64,000 nucleotides of DNA. Source: Locusta migratoria. Taxonomy: Eukaryota; Arthropoda; Insecta; Orthoptera; Acrididae. The notes under the pieces were generated by a model that was given only the letters and a program-made list of their open reading frames with translations, made no database searches and had not been told where the DNA came from. Positions 53,084 through 63,980 of the stretch are shown in pieces. Numbering within the stretch: the stretch's first letter is position 1; every line of letters starts with the position of its first letter. Position numbers and translations under genes: made by a program. The stretch lies in NCBI GenBank assembly GCA_026315105.1, contig CM048744.1, positions 356,439,168-356,503,167 on the forward strand, read 5' to 3'.

Positions 53084-53369
53084 TTAATACGTAAAATATC
53101 TTCAACTACTGATAGCAGTCTGACGCACTCCCCAAGGGTTCCGCCAATTTTCACTGCGTTTCATTGTAACATGTCATTATGGTAACAGACGGCAGCAAGA
53201 AGCTTGATACTAAAAGCGACAAATGTCCAGTAAACAGGCCACTGGGTCTCAAAGTAAAGCGAAATCGTATACTGTGAAAGTAATAAAAATTTTGTGTCCA
53301 ACATATTGGACGCGAGGTCTGAAAGGGTTAAACAGGAGAGCTGAGTATATTTTACTCACACGGGGAGGC

Positions 53370-53640
53370 CGGCAATTGTGAAATTCAGATTCGATTCATG
53401 CTGCGCATAATGAAAGCTCATGGTCAGAGGTGTAATTTGGCAAAGCACCAAGATGCACTTCTCAGCCGTTGTCGAGAAAATAGGCAGTTAAAAAAAACTG
53501 TTGCGGTGAAATACCTTCTATGATTCATAATTTTTTACAGCAGCGTGGCGCAGCGGTAAGCGCTCGGGTTGGTAATGCGAAGGTCACCGGATCGAATCTC
53601 GCAGCATGCAACTTTTTTTATTATTCGCTTTTTTGTAATT
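53370..53640 (+). mobile_element. tRNA-derived repeat, family F, copy 1
   Basis: CATAATGAAAGCTCATGG and AAAGCACCAAGATGCACTTC are followed by a tRNA-like segment at about 53545-53612 (GTGGCGCAGCGGTAAGCGC, B-box GGATCGAATCTC) and a T-rich tail. An inverted copy lies at 54680-54905. Confidence 0.7.
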
Positions 53641-53714
53641 GATATATATCTCACGAACCAGAGTGATAGTTATCATAGAAGTATGGAAAGCAGAAAACAC
53701 CACGACATCGAGCA

Positions 53715-53914
53715 AAAAAATGTTCAAATGTTTGTACAGATTATGGGACTTAACTACGGGGTCATCAGTCCCTAAACTTACAAACTACTTATAAACTAGC
53801 TAATACTAAGAACGGCACAAATATCCATGCCCGAGGGGGGATTCGAACCCCCGACCGTAGTGGCCGTGCAGACCGTGAATGGAGCGCCTCAGTCCCCTCG
53901 GCCACCGCGGCCGG
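53715..53914 (-). mobile_element. tRNA-derived SINE, family A
   Basis: Minus-strand copy with intact B-box GGTTCGAATCCC and body TTAGGGACTGATGACCCCGT. A perfect 12-bp TSD, CGACATCGAGCA, lies at 53703-53714 and 53915-53926. Confidence 0.95.
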
Positions 53915-54149
53915 CGACATCGAGCACATGTGATTACAAGAACAATTGTTTTTTTTAAATTATCTGACTGACATTCTGAAAAATTGTTCTATCGTTCGTC
54001 AGGTTTGACTTACACTATATGTATTCGTTTCGGAATATCGTTTATTCTTCTTCTGTTAACTATACGTGGTAAACATTATGAAGAGAATAACATTTGTGAG
54101 ATACAACTTTGATTGCGGAAGTTCGAAGTCGTCAGTTGCATATAATAAG

Positions 54150-54607
54150 TGTGGTGTCGCACAAGTATAAACTGCGCGCCACCTACTTTCGCCGCGCGCC
54201 GCCATGCACGCACGGCGCGGCGTTCTTACGACGTCAGCCACGAGCGCCCTCTGCTACAACCCCGCTCGTGGCCACCACTGAATGACATCGTTCACTTGGG
54301 GCTGAGATAGGAACCAGTTAACACTTCAGAATGAGATAGGCACCAGTGAAGACTTGGCTATCGGATAGGCACTGGGCAGGCCTCTAGCTCAACTATGTAT
54401 AGCCATTCTGCACTACTGAGCTATGTAAAAGTTAAGTATTACTAAGTCTCTAAGAAATATATATCTCGTTCTAATTTACTCTAGTGTTTCTAGTTTCTGC
54501 TGTCCCACTGACTGCTCACCTTCGTACCTGCACAAGCGTGCATCCTCTATTCCTGTGTCGGTACTTTTCTACTCGGCCACCGACACCTACGACGGAGGTG
54601 AGACACA
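54150..54607 (+). mobile_element. Putative LTR (Gypsy-like)
   Basis: Starts TGTGGTGTCGC and ends near GGTGAGACACA. It is followed by GCGGCGACGAGGCTAGGA, which resembles the primer-binding region after Gypsy-type LTRs. No gag or pol follows and no second LTR is seen, so it would be a solo or truncated LTR. I could not confirm a TSD. Confidence 0.4.
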
Positions 54608-54679
54608 AAAGCGGCGACGAGGCTAGGACACAAAAATAAGTTGTGTGTGTGTGTGTGTATGTGTGTGTGATTCGATTCA

Positions 54680-54905
54680 GACTATCTTCGGATTACAAAC
54701 GCGAGCGCGTAGCGCTACGCCACACCTCTGTACAATATTACTAATCGTAGAGATCGTAGAGAGTATTTCACCGCAACGGCTTTTTTTTTTTAAATTGTCG
54801 ATTTCTCGACAACGGCTGAGAAGTGCATCTTGGTGCTTTGCCAAATGACACCTCTGGCCATGAGCTTTCATTATGGGCAGTATGAATCGATTGTGATTTT
54901 CACAA
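54680..54905 (-). mobile_element. tRNA-derived repeat, family F, copy 2
   Basis: Inverted copy of 53378-53610 (shared ATTTGGCAAAGCACCAAGAT and CAACGGCTGAGAAGTGCATC on one strand or the other), including the tRNA-like end GTGGCGTAGCGCTACGCGC. A (GT)n tract lies just left at 54640-54668. Confidence 0.7.
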
Positions 54906-55025
54906 TTGGCGGGCTGCCCTTGTCAGCATGCACTTTAAGATATCGAGATGACTCCGCCGCGATATCGCGGTAGCGAGTCGCAAGCAATTCTCTAGAATCT
55001 TCGTGGGATGAAACACGTATTCAGC

Positions 55026-55192
55026 ATGAAATTTTCACTCTGCAGCGGAGTGAATGCTGATGTGATACTTCCTGGCATATTAAAATCGTGTGCGGAGCCG
55101 GGATTCGAACCTGGGAACTTTGCCCGCGAAAGACAAAGCTCCGAGGTTGAAATCTCGGTTCCGGCACACAATTTTAATCTGCCAGGAAGTCT
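55026..55192. mobile_element. Minimal family B fold-back
   Basis: Two arms of about 75 bases with almost no spacer: CTTCCTGGCATATTAAAATC plus a reverse tRNA-like piece (GGATTCGAACC) directly joined to a forward tRNA-like piece and CACACAATTTTAATCTGCC. It is the shortest of the family B copies and almost perfectly palindromic. Confidence 0.85.
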
Positions 55193-55209
55193 GAAAAGAC
55201 GTATCGTTT

Positions 55210-55575
55210 TGCATCAGCGATTTTATGACTCTCCCGACCGACCACGCGTGTCCAGTAGAGCGACTCGAGTGAACGCGCGGCGGTACTCACCCAGTAGGGG
55301 CAGTAGTAGGTGAGGCTCATGTGCGGCGGCGGCTGGGAGTGGCAGCGTCGGCGTGAACGGGCGCGCGCGGACTAGGGCACGGCGCGACGCCACGCGCTGG
55401 CTGTGGCGGTGGCGGTGGCGGAGGTTGTAGCGGGTCGTGGGAAGAGCGGCGGCGGGTCACCGCGGGCACCGCGTCACACCAGCCCACTAGCTGCCTGCTA
55501 GCTGCCGGCTGCCGGCTGATGGCTTTGGCACGTATCTCACGAGAAACCGGGCGTGCGCGTTCAGCTACGCGATAC
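55210..55575. other. CpG-rich tract with GGC-type triplets
   Basis: CpG-rich, with a GGCGGT triplet repeat at about 55400-55425. The minus-strand frame (55580-55317) is Pro/Ala/Arg-rich without a known domain. Possibly a CpG island. Confidence 0.4.
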
Positions 55576-56735
55576 TTCATCTACATCTACATACATACTT
55601 CGCAATTCACCGTGAGGTGCGTCGCGGAGGCTACACTGTACCAATACTAGGCACTTCCTTTCATATTCCACTCCCAAATTGAACGGGGAAAAAAAGAATG
55701 CTTATATGCCTCCGTACGAGCCCTAATTTATCTTATCTTTGTGATCACCACGCGAAATGTAAATAGACGGCAGCAAGATCGTACTACACTCGGCTTCAAA
55801 TTCCGGCCCTCTAAATTTCCTCAACAGAAATTCAAGAAAAGAACGTCGTCTTTCCTCCGGCGATCCCCAATTGAGTTGCCGGAGCATTTCCGTGACACTC
55901 GCGCATTGCTCGAACCTACCAGTAACAAACCTTGCTGCTCGCCTCTGAAGTGCTTCCATGTATTCCTTTAAACTCATCTGCTGCGGGTCCCAAACAACTG
56001 AGCAATACTCAACACGTGGTCGTACACGTGTTTTATACGCAGACTCCTTTACAGGTGAAGTACATCTTCCCAAAATTTTCCCAATAAACCGAAGTCAGCT
56101 GTCCGCCTTACTCACAACTGTCCTTACATGTTCGTTCCATTTCATATCGCTCTGCAATGTTACGCCTAGATATTTGAACGACGCGACTGCATCAAGAAGC
56201 TCACTAATAAAGCTGTATTCGAACATTATGGGATTGTTTTCCCTACTGATACGCATCACCTTACATTTTTCTACATTGAGAAATAATTAACATTCTTCGT
56301 ACCAATTAGAAATCTTCAAGTCATCCTGTATGCTATTACAGTCAGTTAAAGACGACACCCTCCCATACACAATAGCATCATAAACAAACAGCCGCAAATT
56401 ACAACTTACTCTGTCCATCAGATCATATATATAGATAGAAAATAATAGCGGTCTATCACACTCCCCTGGGCCACGCCTGACGATACACTCGTCTCTGATG
56501 AACACTCGCCGTCGAGAACAACGTACTGCGTTCTATTACTTAGGAAGTCTAACAGCCAGTCACAAATCTGTGAACCTATTCCATAAGCTCGTATCTTCGT
56601 TAGCAGTCTGCAGTGTGGCACCGCGTCGAATGCCTTTTTCAAGTCGACAAACACAATCTACCTGTTGCCCTTCATCCATGGCTCGCAAGATGTCATACTT
56701 GCGACGACACAGTGCAGAATTTCTCGTAGAGGGAC
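55576..56735 (-). mobile_element. CR1/L2-type LINE, second subfamily
   Basis: Minus strand: FVDLKKAFDAVPHCRLL, YGIGSQICDWLLDFLSNRTQ, VSSGVAQGSVI, then a degraded catalytic block (VYDAIVYG in place of FADD) and, in the last frame (56073-55723), RVEYCSVVWDP and LQRRAARFVTGRFEQ. The 3' end (about 55576-55620) has the TACATCTACAT tail. It is 5'-truncated, with several stops and frameshifts. It lies against the end of a Penelope 3' region. Confidence 0.85.
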
Positions 56736-56739
56736 ATTA

Positions 56740-56947
56740 AAGGAAGATCATAATGTGTAGGCTCTCATGACCGACGCTTTCATCAATAAAATCTTCCGGG
56801 CTGAATTTCCGTGGTCGATCGGTGAAACTTCTCCCCCCTGGCGTTTCGTTGTCGACTGTGGACAACTTCTTTTGAGGTGCACTGGAGCTGCCGCTTATAT
56901 AGAGCAGACAGAGGGCGCCACCACACGTTACGTGCTGCAACTGTGAT
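56740..56947 (-). mobile_element. Penelope 3' region, separated by a LINE
   Basis: Homologous to the 3' region at 23717-23960 and 60490-60610. It is the downstream part of the Penelope copy at 58613-59400, cut off by the CR1-type LINE at 56948-58612. It contains a decayed hammerhead. Confidence 0.8.
56838..56880 (-). ncRNA. Decayed hammerhead-like motif
   Basis: Minus strand: perfect 6-bp stem II GTTGTC / GACAAC and GAAA, but the core reads CAAAAGA (two changes from CUGAAGA) and the stem III region is ACGCC. It is homologous in position to 23821-23863. Probably inactive. Confidence 0.4.
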
Positions 56948-58250
56948 CTACATCTACATCTACCCAAGATACTTTGCAAACCGCGGTTAAATGCCTGGCA
57001 GAGAGTTCATCGAACCACCTTTAAACCACTCATCTACCATTCCATTCTCGAACACCGCGCGGGAAGAAAGAACACCTGAATCTCTCCGTTCGAGCTCTTA
57101 TTTCTCGTATTTTATTCTGATGACCTTTTCTACCTATGTAAGTGGGAGTCAACGATATATTTTCGCATTCGGAGGAGACTGTTGGCGACTGGAGTTTCGT
57201 AAGTAGCCCACGCCGCAGCGATAAGCTCCGTTGTTGTAATGATTCCCATCCCGGATCCTGTACCATTTCCGAAACTCTGTCTCCTCTCTATAGTGACAAT
57301 ACAAAACGAGATGCCCTTCTTTGAACTCGTTCGATGTCCACCGTCAACGCCACCTGTTAAGGATCTCACAATGAGCCGCTATACTACAAAAAAGGACGAA
57401 CAAGGAAATTGTATGCAGCCTCTTTCGTAGTTCTGTTGCATCTTTTAAGTGTTCTGCCAATAAAACGTAGTCTTTGGTTCGCCTTTCTCACGACATTATC
57501 TACGTGTTCTTTCCAGTGTAAGTCTAGGTATTTTGTGCAGTTTACGGCCTTCACGTTTGATTGATTTATCTTGTAAACAAACTTTAACGGAGTTCTTTTC
57601 GTACTTATGTGGACAACTTCACACTTCGCATTATTTAGAGTCAATTGCCACTTTTTACACCATAGTGATACCTTATTCAGATCGTTCTGCAGTTGGTTTT
57701 GATCTTCAGATGACTTTGCAGATAACGCCGTCATTTATAGTCTAGTAAACAACCTGAGAGAACTGCTCACATTTTCTCCTAAATCGTTTATGTAAATAAG
57801 TAACAGCAGAGGACCAACAACACTACCCTGTGGAACGCCCGATATCACCTCTGTTGTACTCGATGCCTTACCATCGATTACCACAAACGGTGTCCTCTCT
57901 CTTACAGGAAATCCCCTATCCAGTCGCAAGTTTGGTGCGATATACCATAACCACGCAATTTGATTAAAAGCTGTTTGTGAGGTACGGTGTCAAAAGCCTT
58001 CTGGAAATCAAGAAATACGGAATCAATTTCAGAACCCTTGTCGATAGCACTCATTACTTCGTGAGAGTAAAGAGCTAGTTGTGTTTCGCATGAACGATAT
58101 TTTGTAAATCCGTGTTGACCTTGGGTCAATAGATCATTGTGTTCGAGATAATTCATAATATTTATATAAGGAACTCATAGTTAAGTGGGACGATCTATAA
58201 TTGTTTAATAATGATTATGCAGGCAAGATCGCATTTTTCATTTATTATGT

Positions 58251-58287
58251 GACCGGTTCCAGCGTACTCGACGCCATCTTCAGACCT
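58251..58287 (-). ncRNA. Hammerhead-like motif with mutated GAAA
   Basis: Mirror of 58332-58370: CTGAAGA, extra T, stem II GGCGT / ACGCT, but GGAA instead of GAAA, then ACCGGT and C. The core change would be expected to abolish cleavage. Confidence 0.45.
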
Positions 58288-58331
58288 GTCATAATTTATA
58301 TAAATGTCGTGAAATTATGTAAATTACGACA

Positions 58332-58370
58332 GGTCTGAAGATGGCGTCGAGTACGCTGAAACCGGTCACA
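58332..58370 (+). ncRNA. Hammerhead-like motif with short stem I
   Basis: CTGAAGA (58335-58341), extra T, stem II GGCGT / ACGCT (one G-U), GAAA (58358-58361), palindrome ACCGGT, C. Stem I offers only two pairs (GT / AC). The core is intact but stability is doubtful. Confidence 0.5.
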
Positions 58371-58612
58371 TAAAAAATGAAAAATGCGATCTTGGCTGCA
58401 TAATCATTATTCTTAATATTTAAATATAGAATATGTTCCAAAATCCTGCTGCAAATTAACGCCAATGAAATAGGCCTGTAGTTTAGTGGGTTAGTGCTAT
58501 TGCCTTTCTTAAATATAGGTGTGACCTGTATAACTTTCCAATCTTTTAGTACACATCGCTTCAGCATAATCAGATAGAAATCTAATGGTAATGGAGTTCG
58601 GCCCAGAAGACT

Positions 58613-59400
58613 TCTTCTTGTTAAGTCACTTCTCTCGATTACAGGTAATCGATTGTCACGTAGCTGGTGCAAAATCGACCGCCGTATCTTGTCCAATTTT
58701 AGACATTCCTCTTATCTATTAAAAGTGTTTTGGTGTTTGTGGATTTCAAAAGCCTCTATACATACGTGTGTAATACTGGGAAGGCCTCGCCAGCACGCTC
58801 GCCTCACCAAATTTTATTCCATGATCACCGTCTTTAAATACATGTTCTGCTACTGCTGATTTGTCGATATGTCCCAAACGACAGCTCCTTTTGTGTCCCT
58901 TTAAGCGTGTATTGACGCTTCTTTTTGTTGTCTCTATATAAACCATGCCATACGGAATTTTATATACCCCTGGGGTAGCTGGGGGATGTCGAGAGTCTTT
59001 CACTGATCTTTAGCATTCACTTATTTTGTTAGTGGGTTTAAAGACGTATTCCACTTGAAACATTACCCACACGGTCCGTGAAGGTATGGATAAATGGGAG
59101 AAAAACCTACAGCTGATGGTTGTTGCTGTCGCCTGTTTCGGGACACTTTTCTACTTGGGTGGAGTGCTCGTTTCCAGTATAACCATCTTTCTTAAGAGCC
59201 ATTCGCAAATGATTTTCATTTTGAAAACAGATTGACTCAGAGCCCTTTCCGCCAGTGTTTTTATCACACCTCCCTTCTGCCTAGGGTGGTGATTCGAGTT
59301 CTTATGCAGGAAACGATCATTGCGAGTATCTTTTCTGTGCACCTTGTGCACTAAGCACCCATCCGCCCGTCTGTCCACGACATATTATCAGCGTAACAGC
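58613..59400 (-). mobile_element. Penelope-like element, minus copy
   Basis: Minus strand: the end of the reverse transcriptase (RRADGCLVHKVHRKDTRNDR, then FLHKNSNHHPRQKGGVIKTL) at 59380-59150, a spacer, then the GIY-YIG domain (GVYKIPYGMVYIETTKRSVN, TRLKGHKRSCRLGHIDKSAV, AEHVFKDGDHGIKF) at 59003-58746. Frameshifts separate the parts. The 3' region is at 56740-56947 beyond the inserted LINE. Confidence 0.88.
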
Positions 59401-59625
59401 GAATTGTGTGAACAAATTGAGCAGGTATCTATGGGAAGCCCTCTGTCCCACCATTGTTAAATTATTCATAGAATTTTTTGAACAACAAGCGCTGCGCTCG
59501 GCCACCAAAATCCCTTCTAGCTAGCATCGGTACGTGGAAGACACCTCTGACATATGGAATCACAGTGAAGAGGATTTAAATTATTTCCTGGTACACCTAA
59601 ATAGTATTAATCGAAATTCACCATG

Positions 59626-59679
<54 letters not shown>

Positions 59680-60610
59680 GAATAATGGACAATTGAACTT
59701 TTTGATGTATCGGTAATTAAACGGGCTGATGGGTCCTTAGGGCACAAGGTCTACAGAAAAGATACACACAGCGATCGTTACCTGCATAAGAACTCGAATC
59801 ACCAACCTAGGCAGAAGTGTGATAAAAACACAAGCGGAAAGGGCTGTGAGTCAATCTATTTTCAAAATGAACTGATTTGCGAATGACTTAAGAAAAAAGT
59901 TATACTGGTAACGAGATCGATCGAGCACTCCACTCAAGTAGAAAAGTGTCCGGATATAGGCGACAGTGACAACCATCAGCAGTAGACGAGTTTCTCCCAT
60001 TTACCATAACTTCACGGACCGTATTGGCAAAGTACTGGCCAAGTTTCAAATGGAATATGTTTTTAGACCCACTAAGAAAATCAGTGAATGATTAAGACAG
60101 TGAAAGACTATAGACATCCCCTAGCTAACCCAGGGGTATATAAAATTCCGTATGGTTGTGACTTGGTTTATATAGGGACAACAAAAAGAAGCATCAATAC
60201 ACGCTTAATGGAACACAAAAGGAGCTGTCGTTTGGGACATATCGACAAATCAGCAGTACAAGAACATGTATTTAAAGACGGAGATCATGAAATAAAATTT
60301 CTTGTGACGAGCTTGCTGGTAAGGTCTTCGCAGTATTTATTACACACTTATTTATAGAAAGGCTATTGAAATCCATAAACACCAAAACACTTTTTAATAG
60401 ATAAGAGGAGAGTCTCTAATTGGACAAGACTTTGCACCAACCAAGTGACAATCGATTACCTGAAATCGATAGAAGTGACGATAGTCTCCGTTGCAGCACG
60501 TGACGTGTGATGGCACCCTCTACGCGTTCTGTAGAAGCGGCAGCTCCAGCGCACCTCAGAAGTTGTTCTCCGCAGTTGCAAAGAAACGCCAGGAGCAAGT
60601 AGTGTCGACC
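59400..60610 (+). mobile_element. Penelope-like element, plus copy
   Basis: Plus strand: VKLFIEFFEQQALRSATKIP, HRYVEDTSDIWNHSEEDLNY (the VDD catalytic motif appears here as VED) and LVHLNSINRN of the reverse transcriptase, a (GA)n/(GACA)n insert at 59629-59680, further RT C-terminal sequence, then the GIY-YIG domain (GVYKIPYGCDLVYIGTTKRS, NTRLMEHKRSCRLGHIDKSA, QEHVFKDGDHEIKF) at 60088-60330 and a 3' region with a decayed hammerhead. Several stops. It is head to head with the minus copy. Confidence 0.88.
60553..60595 (+). ncRNA. Decayed hammerhead-like motif
   Basis: Position-equivalent of 23821-23863 and 56838-56880 in the plus-strand Penelope copy. ACCT, a shortened core, a partial stem II and GAAA with ACGCC remain. 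Not expected to be active. Confidence 0.3.
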
Positions 60611-60715
60611 GCGGCAATTTAGCCCTGGAGTTTTTATTGCTGATTAAAGGAAGATGTTTACTAAAACACTGACTGAAATCCCGGCGTCGCCCGGGTTTTT
60701 AATTATTTCATACTC

Positions 60716-60767
<52 letters not shown>

Positions 60768-61423
60768 GAATATCTCCTCTCCCTTTGTCGACCCAACACT
60801 TTCCCCATCCTCTTTCCATCCTTTCGTTCTCTCTCTTCCGCCTGTTCATTTTAAACCTTCCTCCCCTGATCTACGAAGACTCACATGTACCTCAACTTTA
60901 CTGCTGATCGATGAAACTCTACCAAAATTTATTGCAAGGTACCTTCTGTCATGCACCGTACGCTGATTTGTGGTTTATAGAAACCTCCTTAAAAACATTC
61001 ATATTTGCCAATAATTAATTAAAAAGTATCAAAATCTGTTGAAAGGCAGCCTTGTTGATTTGATGGTCAAGATAGGAATAAAACTGTTGGTGTGTGGTGA
61101 AGTCGATACGCAAAGTAACATTTCAAATTTTATGTAGACGGTGATCTTCCTCTTGTTTTGAACGTTAAGTATGCAAAATTACATATGATCGGAATAAAAC
61201 TGTACATTTATATGAATTTCAAAATTAAGAAACTCACACGAGGTACATCTTTATGTATAAGAAAAATGGCATTAAAATCGGCAGTTAAATTTTCGTGTTC
61301 GCGTGTAAATATTACGATGCATCAAGTGGCTAGCAGTGTGCCCCTTTTTCTTGCTACGGCTGCAGCCTCCAAACACTTGTGTGTGGCAGGTAGATTTTCG
61401 AGGGGATGATAGGCGCCGGAATT
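60611..61423. other. Helitron-like end, (TC)n microsatellite, unassigned DNA
   Basis: 60675-60705 holds CCCGGCGTCGCCCGGG, a Helitron-type 3' hairpin in minus orientation, without a clear CTAG. (TC)n occupies 60717-60763. The rest to 61423 is unassigned; the 83-codon frame at 61158-61409 has no recognised family. Confidence 0.4.
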
Positions 61424-61627
61424 CACATCAAATGTTCAAATGTTAGTATGGCTTATGGGACTTAACTACGGGGTCATCAATCCCTAAACTTAGAAACGAC
61501 TTATGAACTAACTAAGACTAAGGACGGCACAACTATCCATGCCCGACGGGGGATTCGAACCACCGACCGTAGTGGCCGTGCAGATCTTGACTGGCGCGCC
61601 GCAGTCCCCTCGGCCACCCCTGCCGGC
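61424..61627 (-). mobile_element. tRNA-derived SINE, family A
   Basis: Minus-strand copy with B-box GGTTCGAATCCC, body TTAGGGATTGATGACCCCGT, and TSD GCGCCGGAATT at 61413-61423 and 61628-61638. The head is slightly mutated (GGCAGGGGTGGCCGAGGGGA). Confidence 0.92.
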
Positions 61628-61636
61628 GCGCCGGAA

Positions 61637-62160
61637 TTAACCCCTCAAGCGTGTGCGACGTCATATGTCGTCCGCGCTTTTTTTATTTAGTTTTTCATAT
61701 TTGTTGATGTAGTTTGAAGGACGGTCGCTATATGGCAGAGTCATACGTCCCTTAGCTTCATGTTGACAGAGTGTACATTATATGCATGGGCTACAATTTT
61801 ACGAACGTTTTTCTCTTTGTGTGCATGCCGAGTTTCTAAAGTTGTGCAACAACTGGGCTGACTGAAGATGATATACAAATTTTGATGAATGGTTTTAATG
61901 AGGAAGATCTGTTTTTCATTGTCTCACGATAATTCTTCAGAAGACGAATCGACAGTGCAGTCTCGGCTGACTGCAAGACATATGGCAGTATTTCTGCCCG
62001 AAACGCATTTAGATTCAGCACTCCGAAAAGAAGGCTAAAAATGTCAATTCCCTCTAATGCATGGCCATTAGCTTCGTTTGAAATATTCTTTGAACATGAA
62101 AAATAGACATGGCAGACAAAGAAAAATAGATACATAGAACTTTCTTTATACAAGGAAAGT
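61637..62160 (+). pseudogene. Possible piggyBac-type remnant
   Basis: TTAA followed by CCCCTCAAGCGTG at 61637 resembles a piggyBac-type end. Downstream, one frame reads HDNSSEDESTVQSRLTARHM, an acidic N-terminal-like stretch of the kind found in piggyBac transposases, with stops in between. No catalytic region or second terminus was found, so this stays tentative. Confidence 0.3.
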
Positions 62161-62207
62161 GGAAAAATATTCTGTCCTAAGATAATAAGGAAGAAAGGAA
62201 GGAAGGA

Positions 62208-62446
62208 ATCTTAGGGTTTAATGTCCCGTCGACAGCGTGGTCATTAGAGACGGAGCTTACGCTCGGGTTTTTGGGGATGGTGGAAGGAAATCGCCGTGCC
62301 CTTTGAAAGGAACCATCCCGGCATTTGCCTGGAGTGATTTAGGGAAATCACGGAAAATCTACATCTGGATTGCCGGAGGTGGATTTGTACCACCATCCTT
62401 CCGGATACGACTCCAGTGTGTTACCACTGCGCCACCTCGCTCGGTC
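62208..62446 (-). mobile_element. tRNA-derived SINE, family E, second copy
   Basis: Aligns with 16839-17083 over its whole length: B-box-like GGTACAAATCC (decayed), A-box TGGCGCAGTGG, and distal block AATGTCCCGTCGACAGCGTG on the plus strand. A short GGAA-type repeat precedes it at 62190. Confidence 0.82.
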
Positions 62447-62726
62447 CGAATGAGATTTGAAAAGTGACTTCAGGGAAGAATTATTTTAGCTTTATTTTTA
62501 CTGATGTAGATATTGTCTAAAATATCTAGAAAGTATTTTTGGCGTCCTTTGAGCTTTCTCATTTTCATAAATATCTTGTAAGCAATTAATTTTTATGGTT
62601 TGATTAAGACTCTTTCTGCGTGAAGTGATTCAGCCTACAGTAAACTCTCGATTATCCGCGTTAATTGTGACCATCCTTAGATTAACCTGTAATTTTATGA
62701 CATATATATATATTTGCAAATATTTC

Positions 62727-63980
62727 TAGGGTTGCCATAATCTTGAAACCAGAAGCCAGGACAAAAGTTGCGCTCAGCGTAATCTATGTAAGGAAATGGA
62801 AGTATAAGGAATAAGGACTCCTCATGCCCCTAAACTAAGGGAAATGTGCATTTCATTAATGATCCAGAGTTTAGGAAGGACTGCTTCATTAAGAAAGCAT
62901 TTATTAGCAAAAATGAGAATATGCATTCAATTATTCAGTACATGAAGTTCTATTGTCATTATTTAAGCTTTTCTTACAACCAATCGTATTTTTCGTAACC
63001 TTGAAAAGATGAAAGGAACTTGATCTGGTTCTCAATCAGTTTATGGTTTATATTTTAGTTTTGGCGCTGGAAGAGTTTTCTGCCTCTTTTGAGTCACTAA
63101 AAATCTGATATATAATTTTTGAAGTGCTAGAACTGGAGCTGTATGAATAATGGTGCTTCACATAGTGAAATGCAAATGTAGCTACTACTACAGCTACTGT
63201 GCTACCATCTGTCTGTGTTTTGAAAAAGTTGTTTTGAAGATGAGGAACCTACTGCTGTCTTATGCTATTTCGATTGCACGTTGTCGAAAATATCACGGCC
63301 ACCTCAATTACTGATTGAAATGTAGGAACTGTGAAGAGAAAAAACGTATAATAGAATAATCTTTGTAGGAAAACAACGATGTAGCATCTGCACAACTAAG
63401 AATTTAAAAACGATTTCCATTGGTCTAAGTATAAACGTAATGTTACTCACGCGCAAATTTTGCAGAGAGCTTCGTATTCACTTCTTTCTCGCTTGATACT
63501 TTGCGAACTGTTTAGTACATTCCTCCCTGAACTTAACCTTTAGTCTAGCTGACATTATTAAACCACCAGGAAAATTATAACAACTATTTAATACAATATA
63601 ACGCAACTAAATCGCAAGCACAACCAACAATGCGAACATTCAATAAGCTAATCAAAGAGGATAATACTCTTCACTGTCAGGGATGACTGGCCGCCAATTG
63701 TATCGACAACTCGCAAATCAGAGACGATGTACTGTATACCATCAGAGATGACAGACTGCCCACTGAGACCTCGAAAGCTGTTCTGTTCTCTTTGGATTTT
63801 ATATAATGTGAAGGCAAAGAGATAACATATTGATACTTCTTGGACAGAAATTTCGTAAATTACCGGAAGTTGACTTCGAATCCAGCAAAAATTGCTAACA
63901 TTTACCTTTTCGGCCCGGACGTTTTCATTTACCCTAAAATTGCGGACTGTCCGTGAAATATGTGGCGTATGGCAACCCTA
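62727..63980. mobile_element. Non-autonomous hAT-type element, 1.25 kb
   Basis: Perfect 13-bp terminal inverted repeats TAGGGTTGCCATA / TATGGCAACCCTA and a perfect 8-bp TSD, AATATTTC, at 62719-62726 and 63981-63988. No transposase frame is recognisable inside. The 8-bp TSD and terminus fit hAT-like transposons. Confidence 0.85.

Larger units (their letters stand above)
58165..58414. mobile_element. 250-bp fold-back with hammerhead motifs
   Basis: Arms of about 95 bases, with AATAATGATTATGCAG and AAGATCGCATTTTTCAT in one and the complements in the other. The loop is short, near 58290-58318. An 8-bp TSD, AATATTTA, lies at 58157-58164 and 58415-58422, inside the CR1-type LINE. Each arm contains a hammerhead-like core pointing outward. 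No coding. Confidence 0.88.
56948..58612 (-). mobile_element. CR1/L2-type LINE inserted in Penelope
   Basis: Minus strand from a short SSGPNSI block (58612) through TPIFKKGNSTNPLNYRPISL, GFTKYRSCETQLALYSHE, FLDFQKAFDTVPHKQLL, GVPQGSVVGPLLLLIYIND and NQRLRFIGRTLKRCNRTT to the 3' tail of ATGTAG repeats (plus-strand CTACATCTAC, 56948-56965). FADD is lost (LRLFTRL). It is split by a fold-back at 58165-58414. Closely related to 8905-10515. Confidence 0.88.
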
